NCBI GenBank assembly: GCA_963377175.1 | Contig: CAUJNA010001502.1 | Location: 35,001 to 99,000, forward strand | Length of the DNA stretch: 64,000 nucleotides | Direction: 5' to 3' | Source: Effrenium voratum | Lineage: Eukaryota > Sar > Dinophyceae > Suessiales > Symbiodiniaceae | Shown: piece after piece, positions 37,227-48,456 of the stretch | Numbering within the stretch: position 1 is the stretch's first letter | Layout of the letters: the number at the start of each line of letters is the position of its first letter | Made by a program: the position numbers and the translations under genes | The notes under the pieces: generated by a model | The model's database searches: none | Seen by the model: only the letters and a program-made list of their open reading frames with translations | Told to the model about the DNA's origin: nothing

Positions 37227-39110
37227 CTGTTTTGGACCAAGCCTCCTCCGCCATGAATAATGATCAGTTTGAGCTTTTGGTTCGGCGGATGTTGAGCCTA
37301 CGAGTCCCGAAAGTCCCTTGGCAAAGCATTCTGCGCGTAGCCCATGGTTTTATTCCTTTTGCACGGCCTGGCTTAGGACGCAGTCTTCTTGGTTCTACTC
37401 GTCTGGTGGATGCAGGGTGAGGGCCAGCGCGATGGCATCCAAGTGATAGAATATTTTGCGGGTGTGGCAAGAATAGCTTCAATTGCCAAATGGGTGGGGT
37501 ACCGTTCGGCAGCGTTCGACCGGGACTTTGGCAAGAAGAACAGATCCCGGAAAAATAAAAGCTCCCGACTGCCAATGGACCTGAATTCCAACGCTGGCCT
37601 TGCGTTTTTTGGCTGCAGCTTAGACATATAGAAAACTAACCCATGAATTGTTTCCTGGCTAGCCCTTGGTCCCCAGAGCAGGTTTTGCAAACGCGTGGCT
37701 AGGGTAACCAGCCCCCCTGCCCACGACCCCCAGGTTGGCTATCAGCCTGGTTCTGCAATCGGAGTTTGCCGCTGTAGCCGCCTTCCTGGCGGTGTGCTGC
37801 AGCAGCTGGATTCCAATGAATCGGGCCACAGGTTCACGAACTTTGCTAACACCGCTGGGGAATGAGGTGGTTCCAAGTGTGAGGCGATCGAACAAGCTGA
37901 TGTCCAGGCTGCAGGGCTCAAACCGGTCATGCAATGATTCGATGTTGATTAAACGGCAATTGGAATGTGCTATGCAGTCACGTGCCACGTTCAAGGAGTT
38001 GCCTGGTCATCGCCCTAATTGTCTGTGCTGGCGGGGCTTATGTCATGGAGAACCCCCAGAATAGCCTCATTGCCTTGCATCCACGGTACGTCTGGCTGCT
38101 GAAGGCTTTACGTTCCCACCAGATTCCTGCGGCTTGGCCGCACTGGGAAAACAAAGAGATATTGCCAACTCAACTAAGCTCTGACCTCATGTGCTGAGGT
38201 CTTCAAAATAGCATTCTGGATGAGGAAGTTTTCATCACCAACGTGGAAACGGACATGGACTTGGAGCAATTCTAAGCTCATAGCTTGCCTTGATAAAGGC
38301 CCAATGACTGCCGAAGAAAGGGAGTGCGAAGTTCAAACGTGTCACCGTTGGGTGGACGTCAACGGGGTTCAAAAATACCAGGGCAATTCCAACCTTCGAC
38401 CAACACAGTGCCCTAGTGGCACCGAAGTTTCGCAACACCACGGCCATTTCTGCTCTGGTTTCCTTGCTAAGGCAATATACATATAAGTTTGCCCGCTGCC
38501 TTGTCCAGCTCGTCCCGCAATTCCGGGAGGAAGTGCGGCCCCAGATTCCTGCGGCGGCCGCTTTGCATGCAGGCATGCTCGCACGTGTGTGTGTGTGTGT
38601 GTGTATGCTCTGTGTTTGTGCTGCGCTGTGTTTGTGCTGCGCTGCGCTGTGCTGCGCTGTGCTGTGCTACGCTGTGCTGCGCTGCGCTGTGCTGCGCTGT
38701 GCTGTGCTACGCTGTGCTGCGCTGTGCTGTGCTGCGCTGTGCTGTGCTACGCTGTGCTGCGCTGTGCTGTGCTGTGCTACGCTGTGCTGCGCTGTGCTGC
38801 GCTGCGCTGTGCTGCGCTGTGCTGCGCTGTGCTGTGCCACGCTGTGCTGCGCTGTGCTGCTGTGCTACGGTGCGCTGTGTGTGTGTGTGTGTGTGTGCGT
38901 GCACACATGTGCGAGCGCACGCGCTTGTGTGCACGCGCATCCCTCTACGCTCAGGACCCGGAAATGAGCCTCAAGAACTTGTTTGCAGCCCTGGCGCCTT
39001 CCAAGTGGGATGGCCATTCAGATTTGGAAGACTGCATCATTTACTGCCGCGGGTCGAAGCTCCTGCGCATTCCGAGCGAGTGGCGTGAAGTGCTGCCTAC
39101 CGAGATTTGA
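37227..39110 (+). CDS. DNA-methyltransferase-like protein, seven visible exons
   Basis: Exons: 37227-37336, 37416-37603, 37734-37907, 37978-38128, 38199-38407, 38472-38550 (end tentative) and 38955-39110 (TGA). Each junction keeps phase, for example CTT GC|GTTTTTT...ccccag|G TTG GCT and ACA CA|GTGCC...gctaag|G CAA. At least 354 codons are visible; a 5' exon is missing. Motifs in order are IQVIEYFAGVARIASIAKW with a later AAFDRDF (resembling the AdoMet-binding motif of cytosine-C5 methylases), MDLNSNAG, CCSSWIPMNRATGSRTLLTP, VPSVRRSNKLMS and VMENPQNSLIALHPRYVWLL (an EN-containing motif like C5-methylase motif VI). Next are VFKIAFWMRKFSSPTWKRT with TWSNSKLIACLDKG, and the C-terminal KLLRIPSEWREVLPTEI. 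The usual PCQ catalytic motif is not seen; VCCSSW stands near that place. I remember this family as abundant in dinoflagellates. Activity is unproven. Confidence 0.78.
38586..38905 (+). repeat. GT microsatellite plus GCTGT/GCTGC/GCTAC minisatellite in an intron
   Basis: GT repeats flank about 240 nt of pentamers (GCTGT, GCTGC, GCTAC) in higher-order runs. It lies between the last two exons of the methyltransferase-like gene. The Cys/Ala/Val frames are artefacts. Confidence 0.9.
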
Positions 39111-39567
39111 CCTGAGCGCAGGTCAGTGCTTTTAAAGGATCGAACCTCTTGATGCGCAGCATGTTGGGACGCGTGGGCGGTTGTGCGCAGCACGTGGATT
39201 GAACGGGCATGCGCATGAAGATCAGCGCGGTTTATACGCACTATATATATATATGACGGCTCGTCATGTTTTGTTGGGACTCGCGTGAAGGATTCAGATG
39301 CACGGCATGAAGATTCTTCACGTGTACGCATGCGTGCACGCATGTTAATTGACATGGGTCAACGCATGAAGATTCTTCATGCGCGTTACTCTTCATGCGC
39401 GTGAGGGTTCTGTGCTATTAAGCAGTTGCCTTGACGACTCTTCGTGCGTGCGCCTGCGTGCATTTATGAATGAAGGCTCGTCAACCAGCGCGTGGGTTTC
39501 AAACATGGTTCAGCGCAACATGAAGAGTTTTCATGAAAGTCGTCGTGCGCGCATGTGTTTTGCGCCA
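39111..39567. other. Spacer with ATGAAGATTCTTCATG palindromes
   Basis: Between genes 2 and 3. Contains several GCATGAAGATTCTTCA-type palindromes (near 39307, 39364, 39390) and GTGCGTGCG runs. Could hold promoter signals, but none can be named. Confidence 0.4.
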
Positions 39568-39731
39568 TTTTCTGTAAAATGCGGGGGGCGGTTTTCGGCG
39601 GTCGGGGGGCGGTTTTGAGCGGTCGGGGGGCGGTTTTGGCCGGTGACCCATTTTCTGTAAAATTTGGGGAGCGGCTTTCGGCGGTCTGGGGGCGGTTTTG
39701 AGCGGTCGGGGGGCGGTTTTGGCCGGTGACA
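39568..39731 (+). repeat. Two tandem 80-nt G-rich units, GGTCGGGGGGCGGTTTTG
   Basis: Two units each begin TTTTCTGTAAAAT and contain three copies of CGGTCGGGGGGCGGTTTT variants, ending GGTTTTGGCCGGTGAC. The block stands immediately upstream of the third gene of the cluster. Related single motifs are at 30745-30826 and 48409-48456. Many GGGGGG runs. Confidence 0.8.
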
Positions 39732-39772
39732 GGTTTCCTACTGCACCCAGAGTTTGGCTCATCCTCTGTCAA

Positions 39773-42700
39773 ATGCCTACGGCTTTGCGTTCCCAAGTGT
39801 TTTCCTCGTCCACGCTCATGGAAGGGCGTGAGCTTGTCCAGAACATGGGTCTGGACCTGCCCAAAGACCAAGATGCCCTTGCTCGCGAGCTTCGTGAGTT
39901 GGAAGTGCTTCCCTTGGACACATCGCTGGATTGATTGTCACAATTGTCTCATTGTGCGCATGCTTGCTCAACCTGCTGCAGTAGTCACGTGAGGCTTTGA
40001 AGGGAAAGCTGAAAAAGCGGCACGCTGTTCCCTGGCTCCAAAAACACTTGCCAGCACACTGAACTTCTTTGCGTCCTAGGGGCACTCAGTGATGTATACC
40101 CCGTGCAAGGTGGGCGCCGAAGCAGCCAACCAGTTGGTCGTGAAAACGCCGCAGCCGAAGGCGTGTCAGTGGAGCATGTTGCGCAACGGGTCTATAGGTC
40201 ACTCCAAGGAAAAAAGTGTGTTTTAAGACACACAGACACACACACAGACACACACACACAGACACACACAGACACACACACACGCACAGACACGCACACA
40301 CAACCACACATGCAGACGCAGACGCAGACGCGCACACACACACACACACATAATTTTGAGGCAGTACAAGAACAAGGACAAGGACAAAGCACTCGCATTC
40401 AAAGGGATGTCCGTGGAGTTTCGGCATGCTTATCCTGAGACAATTTCGCTCGTGAGAGGCGTCCTCATCAGGGGTGCCATCGCCAATCTTGAGGTACTTT
40501 TGAATCAGCAATCCGCATGGTGGCACCCGACTACGCGCGACTTTGTGCACCGCGCTTGCGTTCTAGGCGCCGCGCTTGCGTTGTGTGTAGGGCTTGGATG
40601 CTTCGCGGGGCGCTGCGTCGCGCGTTTTAGGGAAGCACTGGGTGCTGGCGACGCAGGCTTTTTTCAATTGACCACGGGGGCGCCCCAAAGCGGTTGATAA
40701 AACGCATCTCCAGCATCGCCGGCCTCACCCCAGCGGTGATGCTGGTGATGCTTGCTTGCTTTTTTCTTGACCTGGGGGGGGGCAAAACAGTCAACAAAGC
40801 ACATCGCCAGCATCGCTGGCATCACCAGCATCACTGGCTTGATGGTAATGCTGGTGCTTGCTTGAATTTGTCTTCACGGGGGGGGGGGGGAACGGTCAAC
40901 AAAACACATCGCCAGCATCACTGGCATCACTGGCTTCACCTCAGCGCGGTGATGGTGATGCTGGTGACGCTTGCTTGCTTTTTCCTTGGCCGTGAGGGAG
41001 GGAACCCTAAATCGGTCAAGAAAAAGCACGTCGAGAAAATGTAGCCACCAGCATCAGAAGTGTCAGGTTCCAAAGGCCAAACTTCTTGCCATCACACTTT
41101 CCATGTACATTAGGACCCTGTTTGGGCAGTACTTTGACACATGAGAGGACCGGAAGCCCTTTTCACAAGAGATCTGCGATTTAGTCACACTGAAATTGTG
41201 ACCAAAAGGCATGCCATTGCTGAGAGCTATGAAAAAACGTATTGAAACAACACGCATTAATTTCAAAGGTTTCACCACCAGACCCCTGGACCACACCCCT
41301 TAAGGTAAACCCATTGGGGGAATCCTTGGCCTTGTTCATAAGAAAAGGAAACCCTGCGCTTCCAGGTTGCGACGTGTTTCCCTTCCCCAGGTGCGCTGCA
41401 GGCCTTTGTTCTGGGGCATGAGCTTTGGACCCTTAGATCCCTGTGCGTTTTGTGGGTGGTTTGAGATTCCCTGCCGGAGCCCTGGACAACATATTACAAT
41501 CTGTTAAGTACATATATATAGATATCTATATATTTATGTGTAGCATTTTAGCGTAAGCGCCTGAAGACAATGAGCGCGCGCCGCATTTATGCTCAAGTGC
41601 CTGCAGACAATTTTAGCGCGAGTGCCTGAGTACATTTTTGCGTGCGTGCATGCATACGACATTTTAGCGCAAGCATTCCTTAGCGCAAGTGCCTGCGCAT
41701 TTCGCGCAAGAGACATTATAGCGCAAGTGCCTGAAGACAATTTTACGCAAGTGCTGGACATTGTGCCTAGCTATGGCTATAGGAAGACACTTTAGCGCAC
41801 GCGCCTGAAGACATTTTTAGCCAAGCGCCTGATCAAGACATTTTACGCGAACATTTCACCGCAAGTGCGAAGACATTGTAGCGCAAGTGCTGAACTCGAG
41901 ACACTTTATAGCCGAAGTGCCTGCAACTAATTTAATAGCGCAAGTGCATGAACATTTTAGTGCAAGTGCCTGCGTATATGTGCATGTATGATAAATATAT
42001 GATACAAAAATATACATATAAATATATTATAATATATGATATACATATATGCATATATATACATATATTTATATATGGCTTACATATATGCATATATATA
42101 TATATATACATACGGTTTGTTACCAGTTAGCGTCTTGGAATCGACTGCCGAAGCGCTAGCTAGGAGATGAAAGAAGCACATGTGCAAGATGCCGAGCGGA
42201 GCATTGTCTACGCTAATCGCGTGCCTTCCAACGCTACTTTGGAATCTTGATTTGATCTTACCTACGGCCGCGACCCGTTTCTTACACACGCATGCTCGGG
42301 TCACTCAGGAAGAGGCGGAAGAAGCTTGCCGACGTGTTGGCGTGCGCCCTACCTCCATGCAGTCGGAGCAGCCGACGCCGCCTGCTTCCGCACAGCTGGC
42401 GCAGCAGGCGCCCCCGTCCACACCGCTTTCCATCACCTCGGAGTGCCCTGCTACTCCGGTTGACCCAGGCAGCCCAAAAAAACCGGCCACCGCGCGCGCT
42501 GCTGGTGAAGACCCTTCCGATGTGAGCCGCGATGCGCTTCTAAAGCGCCTCCGGCGGATGTGTAAGGTCAAGGCGAGCGGCAAGTCTGATGCGCCAGCAG
42601 GACTGCTGGATGAGTTGAATGACACGGTCGGCGGAGGCCGTGACCGGGTTTTGGATCTCTTCCGTGACTGCGGGCTGGACAAGGCGTGACAGGGAGGGCG

Positions 42701-44390
42701 GCCAAAAGTGAGTTAGTTGTCTTCGGTTGAAGGTGCGAGATTCGCTAGTTCACGGCTAGGCTAATTTCCTGAAACGCGCGGCCAAGCGCATCAAGCAAAA
42801 TATTTCCGAGCAAGATATGTGGGTGGACGGAGAATTCCTCTCGGAGCAGGACATGGTGGACAACAAATATAAAGAGTCTTGCGAATGCTTTGGCGCACTT
42901 ACGGAAGCAGGTTGCTCAGTAAGTAAATAATGCCTATCTCCCCCCACAATATACCAAACCCGAAGCCACGGCCACTCATCGCTGACTACAGTAGCCTGCC
43001 TCCGTAAGAACGTTTTTCAGAACTCATCAGGGTTTCACACGCAACACGCGCATGGTGCTTACGCATGAGCCTAGGTCCCGCATAAAAGCGATCAAGGCTA
43101 AGTGTGCTCGGCAAAAGGGCTGGATCAGGCGCGGAGAGCATGTTCTTAGCGCACACTACATTTTAGGCCTGCGATGCTGTGAGGCGGGACAAATATGAGT
43201 CCAACGTGAAGGTCTTTTGGGTTGAAAGCAACGGATCCGGACGCCTTTTGCGCCCGGGCTTTGAGGGGCTATGTACATGTTACGCATATTTTTCGAATTG
43301 CTTAGAAATCGGCATGTGGCAGCGCCAGCCGAGGAAACGCAAGCGCGAGGTGCTTGAGGAAGAGGCCTCAACCGACGAAGAGGTGACAAAGGATGAGCCA
43401 GGCGACTTAGAAGTGGGCGAGTTCTCCCTACGCGAGCGCGATGCTGACAGTGCCCTATATCCAAACACACATTCTAGGACTCACATCTGCTGTTCAGTTT
43501 GCGTTTGGTATCTTTCGGCAAATGTTAACATCCCTTCCCTCTCCTCCAGCATCTCCCCAGCAAAGGCTTGGAGCAGGACGAAGAGGGCACGCCAAACCTG
43601 CCGGCCAAGACACTGAAGACAGTAAGCTGGCCGGAGATGGATGACGACGCAGTCCCAAGTGCCTACGCGCACAAGGTTATGGGCTGCGTTGCCAAATGGC
43701 AGATGAAAGTGATGGACTTGACCAACAGCTTTGAGGGGGCCAAGCATACCGATCCAGCCATCACCCAGTTCCCTGAATGAAAAGCGCCAGGTCTCGGTTT
43801 ATATACAGTTTACAGCCTTTCGAAACCCATACAACAATGAATTTTCGGCGCGCCATGCGCGTTGTGAGGGGCCCGATGCACTTAGATTCCCCCCATGCTG
43901 AGGCTGAAAAAAAAGTGCGACTGTTTGAGCAGCAGCCTCGTGGCTATTTCCGACGAGCTTGCCGACTTCACAGCCAATGCGATGCTTGACCCGCTGACAC
44001 GTGAGCACCTTGTCATAAAACGAGACCCATGGTACAGTTTCTCAGACCCCGGTGCTCAACCACAGCCTTCCTTTACCAATCATTTTTTGGGGACGCATGA
44101 CTTAAAATGGAATTGTTTTCCAATCGCTAAGGCAGGAGAAGACGCTGGCTGCAAAATACCGCGCAGCTCGTGGAAGGCGGGCCCAGTGGCAACGCGTCAA
44201 CTCGCCCGGCCTTTGTGTCGGGCAGGTGCTTGGAAGTGCTTGGCCTGCAGAGCCGAGCTCAGCCCGGAGCCTGGCGAAGAATGAAACCAACCATGCCCCA
44301 TCAGCCATATGGGCACCGAGGCCTTTCCTAGCATTCCTGAAGAAGCAACGGAAAAGGGAGGACCCGCCACGCGTGAAGATTGAGCAGTGA
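39773..44390 (+). CDS. Eleven-exon [16 protein letters not shown] protein of the plus-strand cluster
   Basis: Exons: 39773-39924, 40090-40215, 40361-40493, 42164-42220, 42309-42683, 42760-42918, 43031-43128, 43184-43442, 43550-43767, 43903-44031 and 44132-44390 (TGA). Phases agree throughout, giving about 654 codons. Motifs are [59 protein letters not shown] with IRGAIANLE, a Pro/Ala-rich linker, [39 protein letters not shown] with [26 protein letters not shown] and [15 protein letters not shown]. The rest has [35 protein letters not shown] and a basic tail, [17 protein letters not shown]. The WV...SEQDM...K...FWV pattern is one I remember from large unnamed dinoflagellate protein sets; function unknown. 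One intron is only 55 nt (43129-43183). The first exon, 39773-39924, is the least certain, and ATG 39773 could be internal. Confidence 0.75.
40218..40351 (+). repeat. ACACAC/CAGACA microsatellite in an intron
   Basis: ACACACAGAC and CACGCACAGAC repeats between exons 2 and 3 of the gene at 39773-44390. Confidence 0.9.
40715..41010 (+). repeat. Three tandem units rich in inverted GATGCTGG/CCAGCATC
   Basis: Each unit of about 90-105 nt has ACATCGCCAGCATC, then ACTGGC copies, then GTGATGCTGGTGATGCTTGC and a poly-G tract (up to 12 G). Within a unit, CCAGCATC and GATGCTGG can pair. It lies in the long intron between 40494 and 42163. Confidence 0.8.
41530..41975 (+). repeat. Minisatellite, TTTAGCGCAAGTGCCTGAAGACA unit
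   Basis: About 15 diverged units of roughly 25-30 nt around AGCGCAAGTGCCTGAAGACA and ATTTTAGCGC, inside the same long intron. Non-coding. Confidence 0.85.
41985..42115. repeat. TA-rich microsatellite
   Basis: ATATAT/ACATATATGC runs just before the exon at 42164. Confidence 0.85.
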
Positions 44391-46098
44391 GATTATGAGA
44401 TCAATACAATATATGTGTTTGCCTTCTGCTGCCTCTCAGCAGCGCGGGGGTCGCGCGTTGAAGGGCTGCAAACATTGGATCGGTCAAAACAGCATGCTCG
44501 CACCGTGCTTGCCAGCTGCAAGTCACACCCAAGGGTTCCCAGATTCTGACGTTTTCGCAGGGCCCGTTCCTTTGAAAAAAGGCACCCTCATTGTTTTTTT
44601 GGGGAATGAGCTTGATCAGGCTACTTTTTGGGGACCCAAACCTTGTCGTGTTTGAGGGGTGCCTAAGCCCGAAAACCATTTCGTCTTCAGGGTGCATGAC
44701 AATTGGCACGCGTGCTTGCGTGGCACCTTGTTTTGGGGGCCACACGTTGAAGATTCAACCGTTTGGGCTTTTAAAAGCATGCATGGGTGTTGCAGCAACC
44801 AGGGGTCCCCTTTTTTCAAGCGGGCCCACGCACGGGAAACAAATCCTTTTTTGGGGCACCGTCTTAGAACCATGCGTGCTTTCTGAGGGACCCGAGACCA
44901 ATATCGCTTTTTGGGGTATGCTCCAAGCCTCCCTTTTTTAAACCCAGGAACTCATCATCCTTTCAATCATTTTCAGAAGACCCCAAGACATCTCGCTTTC
45001 CAAGCCCGGAAGATCACAACTTCGTAGAGCCACCTTGTTTGAGGGGCCCAAGCACTGCAGACAATATGGGCCGCGTGGTTTATTCGATAAAGTTTGTCAG
45101 CCCTCAGGCTGGACAAGGATTTGTACAGGCTAGCGATCCTTATGCTGGTAAAGGTCTACTCCAAAAGCGGGTTGCATGTAGGGCTTTGGGGAGCACAGCA
45201 AAGACCTGTACCCCTACAAGAAACAAATAAAATAGCTTGGGAACTAACCTTTTGCTTTTAGTCCTGCAGGGGCTATCTCAAATCCCACCGCGATTTGGTA
45301 GCTGCTTCGCCGTTGGTGAGGGGCGAGGCATTGCAGGGTCAAGTCCTAAACAAAAAGGTTGAATCAGGGATTCACATCGTGTTCCCCCATAGCCCTTCAA
45401 TGCAGCTTATAGTTAGGGTTTCTGCAGGATTTCGGATTGCCCGCAAAAACTGCCCCAGAAGCCCTTCAATTGGTATTGTCAACTCGTTTGCTTGCGGGAG
45501 GGGGGGGTTAGTCCGTACACCTGATCCTTGAGGAGATACCCACTGGTAGCAGACTAGTCTCTGTTGGCCCTGGATCTGTTTCAGGTAAGAACCTGACGCA
45601 GATGGATTGATGGGATACTGGAAGTCCCTGGTTGTACTCTATATGTGGTAATACCTGTATAGCGAAGCCGCAAGTCCTTTCACAGCGAATGCTATGTGGT
45701 GAGACGGGGTTTGAGCCAAACCAGGGATTTCCAAGAGGTCCAGTGTCAGAAAAACAGAATGAACACAAAATCAAAAGCATTTCGTTTGGTATAGCGCTTG
45801 TTTTGCCGCTAACCTGGCGGGGGACAAGGCGTTGCAACCAAGATTCGACCAAGACCCCTGCCAAAAGTAATCTTGTGTCGCGAGGGTTTGCTGATCTACG
45901 AGGGACGGGGCGTTGCAACTTTTGGGGGAGTTGGCGTTAGGTGCCCCTAAGAATAGTGATCAGCAACATTGTCCCCCAAAATCTTGCTAGCACTTATGAA
46001 GGAATTTGTTTTAACGTTCCCGCTGGACCTGTCCACTTTCAAATGCGGAATCTGAACGATAGCCTATCGGTGAAGGGCCCTACCGGGGTGCCCAACAG
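44391..46098. other. Spacer between genes 3 and 4
   Basis: Recurring phrases TTTTTTGGGGAATGAGC, CTTTTTGGGGACCC and TTTTTTGGGGCACC near 44590-44930 suggest a diverged repeat. Two copies of the GATCTAGCGAGGGAC unit lie at 45810-45945. No exon seen. Confidence 0.45.
45810..45945 (+). repeat. GATCTACGAGGGACGGGGCG repeat, distal copies
   Basis: GGCGGGGGACAAGGCGTTGC and GATCTACGAGGGACGGGGCG then TTGCAACTTTTGGGGGAGTT match the units of the array at 35835-36930, linking the two spacers of the cluster. Confidence 0.65.
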
Positions 46099-48331
46099 CC
46101 CCGCGATTGGTCGAATGATTGGCCTCGAGGACGCCGCCGTTTGGCCTCGCAAGGTGCAGGGTGTTGCAATTTGCATTGTTCCCCAATTACCCTTTCATCA
46201 AGTATCCTGCGTTGGGAACACCTGCTGCTGATAGCACGCAGGTACACCTGAACCTGGGCCGTTGCTGGAGCACGTAATTGCGACTATTGCTGATGGGGCC
46301 AGCCTCCCAGTTGGACAAGGTATTTTTGTTTGACTGGGCCCTGTGCTTTTGATGGGGAACAAGGGTCCAAGTACACCCGCTATTGTTTTGATCTTGTGTG
46401 CTTTGAACGGCCCCATTCCTTTTCAGAACAAGGCAGAAACAACATGTCTTGGCCGGCCCCCCCTTGTCAATTTAATAGGGCCTGTGGAGTATATTCCGGG
46501 CCATATCTCCGAGGCCCCAGCAAAGGCGTTGGTGGATCACGGGAACGCCCTGGCCAGGGAGCTGCAAACGCGGTCTCTGAAGAGAGACCAAGGTGGCGCA
46601 ATATGTGAAACGGCTGGAAGTGTCTCCAATGCGGCTCGGCAATACGAGCGGGTGGTCCGCCGGTACAAGTTTGCCTTGCAAATTCCCGTGTCAAACTTCA
46701 CCTACGAGGAGAATGGGGAGTCTGTGGCGCTACCTTGGCTTCGGCCCCGAGATATTTTGGAGCATCTGCTAGGGGCGTTTCCGTGGCTCTTGCTTGGGGG
46801 TTGCGAAGTTGGGGAAGGCGCCCAGCAGTTATTGTCAACATTCTGGAAAACGTATCGGACACAGCATGCCTCGCATGAAGTGTTTCAAGGTAATGAAGAT
46901 CGGCTGAGCCAGACCATCCCGTTATGTCTCCATGGAGATGGCGCAAGGACGCAGAAAAAACAACCCCTGGAAATCGTTTCGATTGAAGCAGTTCTTGGCC
47001 TTGACACACAACCCATGCTGGATCTATTCTGCAACTGCAAGCGCCAGCCGGATTCAAACACCTCTGGCTTTGCATGTGGCTTGGCGGACCCCCTTGTTCA
47101 GAAGCTGAACCACAAGCACCACACCTACCTCACTCGCTTTTTGGTGTTTGCTTTCCCCAGTAAGAAGTATGACGTCAAGCTGCCAGGCCTCCTTCGTGCG
47201 TTCTTGGAAGAAGCCAGCAAAGACCTGGGTGCTCTGTGCGAACATGGCATCCGATTGCCTACAGGAACTTTCTATTTTGCATTTTTGGGCTACAAAGGGG
47301 ACATGGAGTACCACGCAAAAACAGGCCTGCTGGTGCGCAGTTACAAAAATGTGGGAACAAAGAACCACATTCCGTGCTGCCACGAGTGTGGCGCTGGCAG
47401 CATTCGCTTCCCATTTGAAGATTTCACGCCTCAACCTTCGTGGTCCACAACCCTTTATGAATCTGTGCCCTGGCGTGAGGAGCCGCCGTTTCGCGGCATC
47501 AAATTCGAGGCTAGTTGGGCCGCTGGCAAGGCGGCTTCCTGGTTTCGTCGCGATTCCTTTCATATCCTGCGACATGGGGTGGCCAGAAATTTCTTCGCTT
47601 CAGCATTGATATTATTGGCCCTGGAAGGCTTTTTTGATGACCCAGCCGACCCTTCTGAAGACCTTGGGCAGCGCTTGGCCTCTGCGTGGGCACACTTCCG
47701 GCTATGGTGTGAGACTATAGGAACATCGCCGGCCACGGTGCGGTCTTTTTCCAGGGAGAAGCTTCATTTCCAAACGCTCAGCAGCTTCCCATACATTGGT
47801 TGCAAGGGCTCGGACACGATTTTGTTTTTGAGGTGGCTGCAGCTCTTTCTCCGTACTCAGCTTGCTACAGAGACAACGCCTGCCATGTTTGTTATGTTGC
47901 AACAAATGCTTCGTTGCGCAAATGGCGCCATTGAGTTTCAGTGCATTCATCACCATGGCATTTGGCTTCGCCGCCAGTGTGCCCAACGGATTCACAAGGC
48001 CTGCCGAGATTTTTGCGGAGGCTATTGTTTGCTGGCCGATATGTGTTTGAACAGTCGACGGACACTATTTGGCATGGTCCCCAAAATCCATGCCTTGGAC
48101 CATTTTCGATGGGAGCTTCAATGTGCATTGGAGGAGCAGCGCTGCGTCACGCTAAACCCATGTGTATTTGATTGCAGCATGAACGAGGATTTTGTTGGAA
48201 GATTGGCCCGCCAAAGTAGGCGCATTGGATTCAAGAAAGTAAACCACAACTTGATACTAGCTTACTTGGTGAAGGCCAAAACGGTCATCAAAAAGTTTAA
48301 ACGTTCCGGACAGCACTTGCAAAGACAGTAA
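46099..48331 (+). CDS. Large LHGDG / NEDFVGR protein, putative transposase
   Basis: A main exon, 46514-48331 (606 codons, TAA), is joined in phase to a likely small exon, 46099-46153 (PAIGRMIGLEDAAVWPRK; GT donor). Without splicing the main frame stays open back to 46343. Landmarks in order are IPLCLHGDGARTQKKQPLEI, NHKHHTYLTRFLVFAFPSKK, YHAKTGLLVRSYKNVGTKNH with IPCCHECGAG (a Cys pair plus His), FRRDSFHILRHGVARNFFAS and HFQTLSSFPYIGCKGSDTIL. These are followed by TLFGMVPKIHALDHFRWEL and CSMNEDFVGRLARQSRRIGF. Asp residues in LHGDG and RRDSFH and acidic residues in HALDHF/NEDF could form a DDE/D-type catalytic set as in RNase-H-fold transposases, which is inference. I remember this family as one of the most repeated in dinoflagellate gene models. 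Frame intact and GC-rich, with no lesion seen. It is the last gene of the cluster. Confidence 0.78.
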
Positions 48332-48408
48332 AATCGAATCGCAGCCGAGCAGCCGTGAGAAAGTCGCGATCTCGTCGCTGAAGCTGTTTGAGCCACAAAA
48401 GGCAGGGG

Positions 48409-48456
48409 GCAGTTTTTTCAGCGGGGGTCGGTTTTTGTGGTGGGGGTCGGAAATTG
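48409..48456 (+). repeat. G-rich motif downstream of the cluster
   Basis: CAGCGGGGGTCGGTTTTTG then GTGGGGGTCGG, about 80 nt after the stop of the putative transposase. It resembles the CGGGGGTCG...GGTCGGGGGGCGG block at 30745-30826 in the same orientation and may mark the far boundary of a module. Confidence 0.5.

Noticed and set aside
38416..39088. Cys/Ala/Val-rich frames of 173-199 codons
   Set aside because: They cross the pentamer minisatellite. The true coding parts are the exons on either side.
39464..39871. Pro/Arg/Lys-rich minus frame with PPPDRSK repeats
   Set aside because: It is the reverse reading of the G-rich tandem block at 39568-39731.
40720..41010. CRISPR-like array
   Set aside because: Units are adjacent tandem repeats without distinct spacers, in a eukaryotic intron.
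48383..48405. Second spliced-leader relic (minus strand, TTTTGTGGCTCAAA)
   Set aside because: Needs an internal gap to match the leader and is not upstream of a gene on that strand.
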